Origin: Planctomycetota bacterium
Lineage (GTDB): Bacteria; Planctomycetota; J058; JARGOJ01
DNA: 12,367 bases
Assembly: GCA_029210225.1 (NCBI GenBank)
Contig: JARGOJ010000160.1
Location: 1 to 12,367, forward strand
Reading direction: 5' to 3'
The notes below the pieces were generated by a model. It did not search any database. It saw nothing but the letters and a program-made list of their open reading frames with translations, and was not told where the DNA came from. Position numbers and translations under genes: made by a program. The first letter of the stretch is position 1. Every line of letters starts with the position of its first letter. This document shows, piece by piece, positions 1 to 7,041 of this stretch.

Positions 1-2120
1 GAGAGCAGCAGCTCCTTTGCGGCGCGTTCATGGTTCTTCAGCTCTTCCCATTTCTTCGCGATGACGACGGAGTCGAGCTCGTCACCAAGCATGGTCGGAT
101 TTGAAATGACGGTGTTGTTGTTAATCTTACCGACGTTCAAGTCGTTGGAAACAATGGTGCTCCCGAGGTCTTCGCGATAACGAACCGCTTTATATTGGGC
201 GTCGGTTTCGGTCTCGTCGTTCGGGAACATAGGCTTTGAGATCTGCGATCCTTCGTCGAAAAAGACCGTGTCGGTGGGCAATCGATAGACCCCTGTGACT
301 CGGGTTGAAGTTCGTGGCAGCCGCATTCTCCGTGTGGGAGGAGCTTCAGGACGCTCGGCGTGGGCTTGAGCGGCGAGGTCCAGCTTCTCAAGGGTCTCAA
401 TCACTTCCGACATGGATTGAGGGCGATTGGCCGGGTCTTTATCCATCATTCTTTGAATGAAGCTCTCCAAGGACGCCGGCAGATTTTCGCAAAACTCGCT
501 CGGGGGTGGCGCCTCTTTGATGAGGACCTCTTTGATGATTTGAATGAGGCTCTTGCCGTTGTATGGGTGGCGCCCGGTAATCATGTAGTAGAAAGCCGCT
601 CCGAGGGAGTAAACGTCGCTAGTGGGACGAATTGTGTGGACGTCGTCGATTTGCTCAGGGGACATAAACCGGGGAGTGCCGATTAGTTGGCCGCTTTGAG
701 TGATCGCATCGTCGGGGAGGGATTCGTTGAGCTGGTCTGAGAACGACTTAATCAGTTCAAAGTCGAGCAAGCGAGCCCGCCCGTTGTCTTCGAGAAGAAA
801 GTTGGAGGGTTTGACGTCGCGGTGAACGAGGCCGTTGCGATGAATGAAGTTGAGGGCCTCCGCGATATCGCGAATGACCGTCGCAGCGCGCTTTGGACTG
901 AGCGGACCATGGTCTTTGACATACTGACCAAGAGCAATCCCGGGGACATATTCCATGATAATGAAGAAGCTGCCAGCTTCCTGCCCGACGTTGAGAATGC
1001 TCACCAGGCGAGGATGGCGAAGCCTTGAGATGAGCGTCGCTTCGCGCCGAGTGATACGCCGAAGAAGCTTGCTATCTCTTGTTTTGTAGACCTTCACAGC
1101 GGCCTTGTGACCGAGCACAGTATGCTCACCAAGGTACACTTTGGCGAAGCCGCCTTTCCCCAAAAGCTTGGTGAGGCGAAAGCCACCGACCACCGAGTCG
1201 ATCCCGAGGGACGATTCTTGCCGTGGGCTGGCTTTCACCCGTCTCTTCGGTTTCGCAAGAAGTGAATCATTGCCGGGGTCTAAGGCCGACTGGGAGAAGA
1301 CAGTGACTGCGGTCGCGGTGTTGTCATCCGCGGGGGCTTCGAGAAAAATAACATCGCTCTCGTTAGAGCCAACCACGAGGAAATCGACCGAATCTTCACT
1401 GATGGAGTTCGTGTTTTCGAGAGGGTCCTGGTCGAAGGTCTCAACAGGTTCGGCGAAGGGATTGGGCGCGTTCTCCGGAGTCACGAAGACAGGGCGCATT
1501 CGGGAGGACGTGCTTCGACTCAGCTCACTGATGTCGGTTGATACATTCTCACTGTCCGTCATGGCGGGTTGTCGTCCGGAGATGACTCGAACCCTCTTGG
1601 AACCTGGCCTTGAGTCGTTATTGTCTTTCGGATTGCGCTTCCACTTAATCACTCGGCACTCCACGCCAATCTTGTGAAAGCGGTCTTTGGCGCTATCGGC
1701 TTCGTCCCGAGACAGGCGTGTCATGGCTGGGACCACCGACGAGCTGCAAAGCCCTGTCGCCTGATCGAGCGCAATGTTGCGGAGTTGAGCGACGAGCATC
1801 GCCGCTTCAGCCTTTATGTCAGGGTCGGTCAAGTTGGTCAAGATCAAGCCAAAGGGATGATCGACTTTGTGCTTCTTTGAGTCTCTAGATCCATCATCGC
1901 TCTGGATAGAAGGCGTCACTTCGAGGGCAATCTCATAGAGTTGCTGCACTGTAATTTGTCCGGTGCGAGCGAGGTAGGGGCCGAGGGATTCATCTTCGCG
2001 GCGCAGGACCAATCCATTGTTCACATCTTGGATGATCTGATCGAGCTCCTTGAAAGAAACGGCTCCTTTTTGGACAGCGATCTTGGCAAAGGCGAGGTCG
2101 CTTAGGGACAACGATGTCAT
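1..2120 (-). CDS. Hanks-type Ser/Thr protein kinase with N-terminal helical module (kinase A), C-terminus beyond window
   Basis: The frame is open from the ATG at 2120 to the window edge (706 codons, no stop), so the C-terminus is missing. Residues about 9-68 are two helical repeats similar to those at the N-terminus of kinase B. Residues about 90-160 resemble the C-terminal domain of ribosomal protein L7/L12. Residues about 160-306 are an acidic, Ser-rich linker. The kinase domain spans about 312-575: glycine loop GKGGFAKV (321-328), ATP lysine K343, helix-C glutamate E360, HRDVKPSN (433-440), GTPRFMSPEQ in the activation segment, and the late conserved Arg in ANRPQS. The metal-binding DFG is DFE (453-455), which is unusual. 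No membrane helix is visible before the break. It should phosphorylate Ser/Thr in the cytoplasm if active. The start overlaps the FHA gene stop as ATGA, indicating translational coupling. The kinase assignment is firm; activity and partners are unknown. Confidence 0.93.
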   Translation of the reverse strand, partial: MTSLSLSDLAFAKIAVQKGAVSFKELDQIIQDVNNGLVLRREDESLGPYLARTGQITVQQLYEIALEVTPSIQSDDGSRDSKKHKVDHPFGLILTNLTDPDIKAEAAMLVAQLRNIALDQATGLCSSSVVPAMTRLSRDEADSAKDRFHKIGVECRVIKWKRNPKDNNDSRPGSKRVRVISGRQPAMTDSENVSTDISELSRSTSSRMRPVFVTPENAPNPFAEPVETFDQDPLENTNSISEDSVDFLVVGSNESDVIFLEAPADDNTATAVTVFSQSALDPGNDSLLAKPKRRVKASPRQESSLGIDSVVGGFRLTKLLGKGGFAKVYLGEHTVLGHKAAVKVYKTRDSKLLRRITRREATLISRLRHPRLVSILNVGQEAGSFFIIMEYVPGIALGQYVKDHGPLSPKRAATVIRDIAEALNFIHRNGLVHRDVKPSNFLLEDNGRARLLDFELIKSFSDQLNESLPDDAITQSGQLIGTPRFMSPEQIDDVHTIRPTSDVYSLGAAFYYMITGRHPYNGKSLIQIIKEVLIKEAPPPSEFCENLPASLESFIQRMMDKDPANRPQSMSEVIETLEKLDLAAQAHAERPEAPPTRRMRLPRTSTRVTGVYRLPTDTVFFDEGSQISKPMFPNDETETDAQYKAVRYREDLGSTIVSNDLNVGKINNNTVISNPTMLGDELDSVVIAKKWEELKNHERAAKELLL

Positions 2121-3436
2121 TTCTTGCCTCCCTCGCTCTTTGATCCGGATTCAACGCTCCCAAGTAACTGTGTTTCCATGTCGCCAAAGTGGATGTAATC
2201 GCCGCTGGCAATCACTGTGTCTCCCACTCGAACGCCGTTGACCTTTGTGAGAGCGACTCCTCCAAGATCATAGAGGCGTAAAGAGCGCCCATCTTTTTCC
2301 CAAACGAGGCGGGCTTGCAAGCGGGAAAGCCCTGACTCTGGAAGTGAAATGTCACAGGTTTCATGGCTGCCGATGGTCGTGATTGTATTCTTGAGCGGAT
2401 ATTCAGCGTGGCCGATTCGCAGGCGTGTGTTTGTAATGACTCCAGCACCCATAGTTGGCCCGAGCACATCAAAGCTCTCCCCGGCGGCTTCCAGAACGTC
2501 TCCGGGGACAATGCGATCGGTGGCGATAGGGCGGTCGTTGATTCTTGTTCCGTTGGCGCTGGCGTGGTCTTCGATTAAGAAGCAGTCTTCAAAAAGGCTG
2601 AAGCGAAGGTGAGCGCGGGAGATATAGGGAGCGAGGATTCGTTGATCACAGCTCTGGTCTCGGCCGAGCACCACGATTGGTTTGAGTAGAGGAATGACCC
2701 GGCCGGCGTTCTCCCCACTGATAATGTGAAGGTATGCGGCGCCGCCGCTGGGGACACGGAGCTCCATTTCCAGATAGTGCCCCGTTTCCTTTCGACCCAA
2801 ACAAATCAGACCGTAGTCGTCGACGACGGCTCTTTTGACGCGGCGATTGTCTAGATAACTTCCAGCGGCGCTTTGTAAGTCAACGAGTCCTACAGCCCGA
2901 CGTCGGAAGCGAATCGAGCAGTGTTGGGAGCTCGCGTGCATGGATTCAAGAACGATGCTCGATTCCCGGCTGCGACCGAGGACATACTGATTTTGTATGA
3001 GCAGAGGCCAAGAGCGATCGTCTCGGCAACGGCGAAGAATGAGGGGAGTCACGTCGGACTGAGTTCGATCGCCCAAATGAAAGCGGGCCACCCAATGAAC
3101 TACTTGATCCGTGCTCTCCTGATCAATTGATAGGAGGACCATGCCTTGGGCCGCCAACTCTTGGCAGATTCCGGTCATGGAGTTGGAGCTGGCCTCTGGG
3201 AAGACGACATCGACCCTGTTCTTTGGGCGGGCGAGTTCTCGAAAAAAGTCTTTGACCCGATGCCAGTTCTTGAGATCGTCAAGCTCGCCGACAGATGGAG
3301 AAAGTTGGACCCGAAGGGCTTCTCCACTGTTATCAAACTGTGCCGACTCTTGGAGCCATGAATGGCTTTGGAATTCGTCAAGAATCAACTTTTTCACAGC
3401 TTCCTCGTAGACCCATACGTCGCACAATTTTATCAA
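2117..3436 (-). CDS. Triple-FHA-domain protein
   Basis: A 439-residue soluble protein with three forkhead-associated domains in tandem; FHA domains bind phosphothreonine peptides. FHA1 (about 143-228) has LGR at 153-155 and S169-x-x-H172, but its usual NG turn is D196-N197. FHA2 (about 234-327) is complete: LGR 257-259, SRAH 273-276, NG 295-296. FHA3 (about 338-426) is degenerate: IGS at 355-357 replaces GR, SRLQ at 371-374 lacks the His, and NG at 400-401 remains. Residues 1-140 match nothing I recognise. The C-terminal tail is Ser/Gly/Lys-rich. There is no signal peptide or membrane helix. The start is non-ATG: TTG at 3436 has an AAGGGG motif 3 bases upstream, and an in-frame TTG at 3427 (12-base spacing) is an alternative. 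It overlaps kinase A by four bases and probably acts as its adaptor or substrate reader, or that of divergent kinase B. Confidence 0.92.
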   Translation of the reverse strand: MIKLCDVWVYEEAVKKLILDEFQSHSWLQESAQFDNSGEALRVQLSPSVGELDDLKNWHRVKDFFRELARPKNRVDVVFPEASSNSMTGICQELAAQGMVLLSIDQESTDQVVHWVARFHLGDRTQSDVTPLILRRCRDDRSWPLLIQNQYVLGRSRESSIVLESMHASSQHCSIRFRRRAVGLVDLQSAAGSYLDNRRVKRAVVDDYGLICLGRKETGHYLEMELRVPSGGAAYLHIISGENAGRVIPLLKPIVVLGRDQSCDQRILAPYISRAHLRFSLFEDCFLIEDHASANGTRINDRPIATDRIVPGDVLEAAGESFDVLGPTMGAGVITNTRLRIGHAEYPLKNTITTIGSHETCDISLPESGLSRLQARLVWEKDGRSLRLYDLGGVALTKVNGVRVGDTVIASGDYIHFGDMETQLLGSVESGSKSEGGKK

Positions 3437-3602
3437 TTTCCCCTTCTAAACAACAGCTTTAACCCCATAGAGCCGTGTCTTTTGAATAAACGGCGATAAA
3501 ATAGTTCCTGGCAAAGGAAAGAGTCTCCCGCTTTTCTCGCTTTGCCTTTAGGATGGTCGGAGTGAATCAAAACAGTCACAAATATAGAGGTTGGACGAAT
3601 TC
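3437..3602. promoter_or_regulatory. Divergent intergenic region between the FHA/kinase A operon and kinase B
   Basis: These 166 bases separate two oppositely transcribed signalling genes and must hold the promoters of both, unless they are transcribed from further away. An AT-rich patch around 3481-3502 contains TAAAAT at 3497-3502, but I found no well-spaced -35 partner on either strand. I therefore assign no hexamers. A shared regulator site is possible but not visible. Confidence 0.4.
3440..3445 (-). promoter_or_regulatory. Shine-Dalgarno-like motif for the FHA gene
   Basis: On the minus strand the sequence reads AGAAGGGGAAATTG. The purine run supports initiation at one of two in-frame TTG codons: 3436 (3 bases after the motif) or 3427 (12 bases after it). 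No in-frame ATG lies near either, so the gene appears to use a rare start codon. Confidence 0.5.
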
Positions 3603-6600
3603 ATGGGTATGAGAGAAAGCGAGAGGCTCGCACGCTGGTTGTTACACAGCAAAATTGTGCCTGAGACTGTTCTCACACCCCTGTGGCACGAGACACGTTC
3701 CGCAGGCTCAGACCTCGCCGAGCTACTCCTCGCTCGGGGCCATCTCGATGCTGCTGCTCTGGAAAACCTTAAAGAGCAGGCCAATAAAGCTTGGGAGAGT
3801 CACCAAAATCAAGGGGGCGAGCCAGAGACCCCTTCAAATCCAGCCCCGCAACAAGCTCCGGCCCAAAATATCTCGACGAACAATGACCCGAACACGATGA
3901 GGTTCGAACGTGGAGCCAATCTTCTGCCACGGAGCGGAGAGGCGCCGCTGCAGCGGAACAGCAGCCCGGCCCAGTCATACGCTCAGAACATGGTCACGCC
4001 GACTCATCCCCAGCTCCAACACTCGGGAGAGGCGAGCTATGCAGCGGGAGCTTACCCTCAGAATATGGGGGGCTTAGGTCAATCTGGTGTGTTGCCCATC
4101 CCTCCAGCGGCCCCCATGATGCGTTCTGGGGAGATAGCCTACTCGAATCCTGTTATGCCCGTGAATCCCGTGAATTCTTCAGGCATAGTCCAGCAGTCAA
4201 ACCCCATGAATGCTTTGGTTCACTCGACGGCATCCAATAAATCGGCGTCTTTGAGTCCTTCGTGGGATACGTCTCAGGGGGATTCTGGAGAGGTTATTGA
4301 GGCTCAGCTTGAGCAGCTCGGTGACTTTGTGGTGCACGAGGAAATTAGCCGGGGAGGTATGGGCGTTGTCTTCCGAGCGCATTATAAGCCGGAGGACGCC
4401 GAGGTCGCGCTCAAACTCATGCTGGCTAAGGATCCTAGTATCGAGAGTGTCGAGCGGTTTGAGAGGGAAGCTCAAAGCCTGACTCTCGTCGACCATCCAA
4501 ATATCGTCCGTCTCTACGATCAGGGAACAAACGCCGGTCGACCCTATTTTGCCATGGAGCTCATACGAGGAGTTTCGCTCAAGCAATACATTAAGGATTA
4601 CATGAAGCTTCACAGTCGGGTTCCCGACTACGATTGGAGCTGTCAGATGCTGGGCATGATCGGAAAGGCGCTGATTTCTTGTCATGACAAAGGCATCTAC
4701 CACCGCGATGTGAAACCGGAGAATATTCTCATCGAGAATGACCCAGACGGTGGCGTCGATCGCCCGGTCCTCGTCGACTTTGGTTTGGTGAAACAAGATC
4801 GTGCGACCCTTGTTGAGGGTGAGGACGGAGAGATTTGTCTTACTAAAACCGGTGAGGTCATGGGAACCCCTGCCTATATGGCTCCCGAGCAGCTGGAGAA
4901 GGGGAGTCACTTTGGCGAAATTGGCGCTCACACCGATGCTTGGGGTCTCGCAGCAACGCTCTATTACTGCGTCAGTGGACAGGCTCCCTACAAAGGCGCG
5001 AGCCTCGTCAATATTTATAAAGCTTTGATGACACATAATCCCGAGTCCGTTTGTTCAGTCAATGACGATGTCCCTCCTTGGCTCGATGGTCTGATTGCGT
5101 CCGCGCTCATTCGTGAGAGTGCGAACCGAATTGACATGCGGTCCTTTGTTGAGCGCTTGGACGAGCCCGATCAGTTCTTTGCAGTGAAGAAGAACGTGTT
5201 CCGCGGATTGGTCGTCGTTAACATTGGCATCGTTGTAGCGCTTGCCTTCTTCCTCATCTGGATGAACCAGGACCGCGACGCTCCAGTTCTCAAGTTGCCA
5301 CCGATTCCCAAACTTGTGAACGCTCGTGAGCTGAGGATTGAGGGGACGGTTGAGGACGAGTCGCCCGATTATGTTGTCGCAAAGGTTGGCTCAAAGACAG
5401 TGCGGTCAAAGGTCGACGAATCGGGAGCGTTTCGTCTCACTCTCAAATTGTCGGAGACGCAGAACAAGATCAAATTTATTGCGGTTGACAAGGGGGGGAA
5501 TCGCAGCAGTGCTTTTGAAACACAGATTCGATTTGATGAAGACCCTGCAGTCATCACCGCGCCCAAAAAATTGCCCCGGACCTTTGATTCCTTTGCGGTG
5601 CTGACCGGAGAGCTCTCCGAAGCGGGCTGTGTTTTGAAAGTTAAAGGGGCAGTCGATTTATTGGTCAAGTCTCGGGACTTTCGTTATTCCGTGCCGGTCA
5701 AGGTGGGACCGAACAAGCTCTCACTGACGGTTGTTGATCCGGCAGGGAATGTCTCACCGCCGTTCATCGTTTATGTGCAGCGCGATCCAACCTTGAGGGT
5801 TGGCCCGAAAGAGCGCTACAAGAGCATCGGATCGGCTTACGAGAGCATTGCGAATGACGCTAGGGGGCGCATTCAACTTGAACCAGGAGAATACACTGTC
5901 GAGAACATGCCGGTCTCGAAGTATGTGGAGATTCGTGGTGATCCTAAAGCTCGAGAGAAATACCGTCTTGTTGGTCCGAAGGGGTCTTGTTTCACCATCG
6001 ATTCGAGGCATTGCCGGCTCTCTGGGCTCTCTTTCTCAATGGGAGGAGAAACGGGTTTACCGAACATGCAGTTGATAAAAGTGTCGTCTGGCAAGGCGTT
6101 CATCGATCATTGCTATTTCAGCTCAAAGTATGGCGGTGGGGTGGGCGTTGTTTCGATCAATGAAGGCAATAAATCGAGCTTAGCCATGGAATCGACGGTG
6201 ATAGAGAGCTGTGGGAAAGGCGCGGTTGTTGTCCAGGGACCGGGAGCCAAAGTTGCGATGAGCGATTGCACCATCAGCGACAACAAAGAGATGGGACTCT
6301 GGATCTTTGCGGGAGGAACCGCGAGCGTCAGGAAATGTACGTTCTCAAGGAATCAACGCGCCTTCTACACCTGGGAAAATTCGACCTTGGAGGCGACGGA
6401 TTGTGAGCTGTCCTATAGTAAGGAAGAAGGATACTTGCTTAAGGGAGGAGGGGATAAGAACACGGCGGTTCTCACAAAATGTCAAATTCATCACAATGGA
6501 ATCAAGCGAAAGCGCGGCATCCATTCCTATGGAGGACACTTGACTATGAGGAACTGTGAGGTTTTCTTGAACGGGTATCACGGCATGGAAATCTCCGAGA

Positions 6601-6830
6601 AGAGCAAGCTTGTCTTGGAAGACTCGAAGATCCGCGGGAACAGAGGTCACGGCCTTTACGCGGATGAGAGCGAAGTCCTAATCAGCAACACCGAGTTTAC
6701 AAAAAACCGAGGAACCGGCGTCTACTCTTCGAGGGGGTCTGTGGTGTCCTACAAGAAGCTGACCTTTAATCTCAACGAACGTCGATTTAACACTCGCTAC
6801 GGGGGCAAATTTGTCAATTTAGAGGAGTAA
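3603..6830 (+). CDS. Receptor-like Ser/Thr kinase with beta-helix ectodomain (kinase B)
   Basis: A 1075-residue membrane kinase. Order (numbered from the ATG at 3603): helical two-repeat module about 1-62; Pro/Gln/Asn/Ser-rich linker about 66-235; kinase domain about 240-520 with SRGGMGVVF glycine loop, K271, HRDVKPEN from 367, DFG 392-394 and a GTPAYMAPEQ activation segment; one membrane helix about 535-553 preceded by KK and R (kinase inside, rest outside); two beta-rich Ig-like segments about 560-725, each with a DxxGN-type motif; and a right-handed parallel beta-helix about 731-1040 with 22-28-residue coils. All catalytic motifs are intact, so it should be active. The ectodomain probably senses a glycan or envelope ligand, which is inference. 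A TTG at 3591 would add four residues, but the AGAGG at 3586-3590 abuts it and suits the ATG at 3603 better (12 bases). It is divergent from the FHA gene. Confidence 0.93.
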   Translation: MGMRESERLARWLLHSKIVPETVLTPLWHETRSAGSDLAELLLARGHLDAAALENLKEQANKAWESHQNQGGEPETPSNPAPQQAPAQNISTNNDPNTMRFERGANLLPRSGEAPLQRNSSPAQSYAQNMVTPTHPQLQHSGEASYAAGAYPQNMGGLGQSGVLPIPPAAPMMRSGEIAYSNPVMPVNPVNSSGIVQQSNPMNALVHSTASNKSASLSPSWDTSQGDSGEVIEAQLEQLGDFVVHEEISRGGMGVVFRAHYKPEDAEVALKLMLAKDPSIESVERFEREAQSLTLVDHPNIVRLYDQGTNAGRPYFAMELIRGVSLKQYIKDYMKLHSRVPDYDWSCQMLGMIGKALISCHDKGIYHRDVKPENILIENDPDGGVDRPVLVDFGLVKQDRATLVEGEDGEICLTKTGEVMGTPAYMAPEQLEKGSHFGEIGAHTDAWGLAATLYYCVSGQAPYKGASLVNIYKALMTHNPESVCSVNDDVPPWLDGLIASALIRESANRIDMRSFVERLDEPDQFFAVKKNVFRGLVVVNIGIVVALAFFLIWMNQDRDAPVLKLPPIPKLVNARELRIEGTVEDESPDYVVAKVGSKTVRSKVDESGAFRLTLKLSETQNKIKFIAVDKGGNRSSAFETQIRFDEDPAVITAPKKLPRTFDSFAVLTGELSEAGCVLKVKGAVDLLVKSRDFRYSVPVKVGPNKLSLTVVDPAGNVSPPFIVYVQRDPTLRVGPKERYKSIGSAYESIANDARGRIQLEPGEYTVENMPVSKYVEIRGDPKAREKYRLVGPKGSCFTIDSRHCRLSGLSFSMGGETGLPNMQLIKVSSGKAFIDHCYFSSKYGGGVGVVSINEGNKSSLAMESTVIESCGKGAVVVQGPGAKVAMSDCTISDNKEMGLWIFAGGTASVRKCTFSRNQRAFYTWENSTLEATDCELSYSKEEGYLLKGGGDKNTAVLTKCQIHHNGIKRKRGIHSYGGHLTMRNCEVFLNGYHGMEISEKSKLVLEDSKIRGNRGHGLYADESEVLISNTEFTKNRGTGVYSSRGSVVSYKKLTFNLNERRFNTRYGGKFVNLEE

Positions 6831-7041
6831 TACGATTTAGTTTTTGTGCCTTCCTCCAAATCCCTTGTATAGAACCTGTTTACGGCCAATCTCGAACAAT
6901 TCTGTGACAAATGGACAGATTTTGCGGGACGAATGTGTTGTTCGGGTGTTACGGTTGAGTATCCAAAATGGTTGGAAGGCTGTTGAGAGTTCTTCTTCCG
7001 ATCATTCCTTATCGACCTAATCCGTCACGATCGGGGACAGT
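6831..7041. other. Intergenic region between kinase B and the secreted helical protein
   Basis: This stretch has no credible small ORF and no clear stem-plus-T-tract terminator after kinase B. A possible sigma-70-like pair, TTGTGC at 6844-6849 and TATAGA at 6868-6873 (18-base spacer), has a poor -35 and is only a suggestion. GGGGA at 7033-7037, 4 bases before the next ATG, is a plausible ribosome binding site. Confidence 0.35.

Noticed and set aside
1141..1677. 178-codon plus-strand open frame
   Set aside because: It is antisense to the linker and start of the kinase domain of kinase A. It is Ser/Arg-rich shadow sequence without motifs.
3481..3525. GGAACT...CGTTTA on the minus strand as an ECF promoter for the FHA gene
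   Set aside because: The spacing between the two elements is about 10 bases, too short for an ECF promoter.
4197..5036. 279-codon open frame on the minus strand within kinase B
   Set aside because: It lies wholly antisense to the kinase domain, which has every expected catalytic motif. Its translation shows no recognisable domain.
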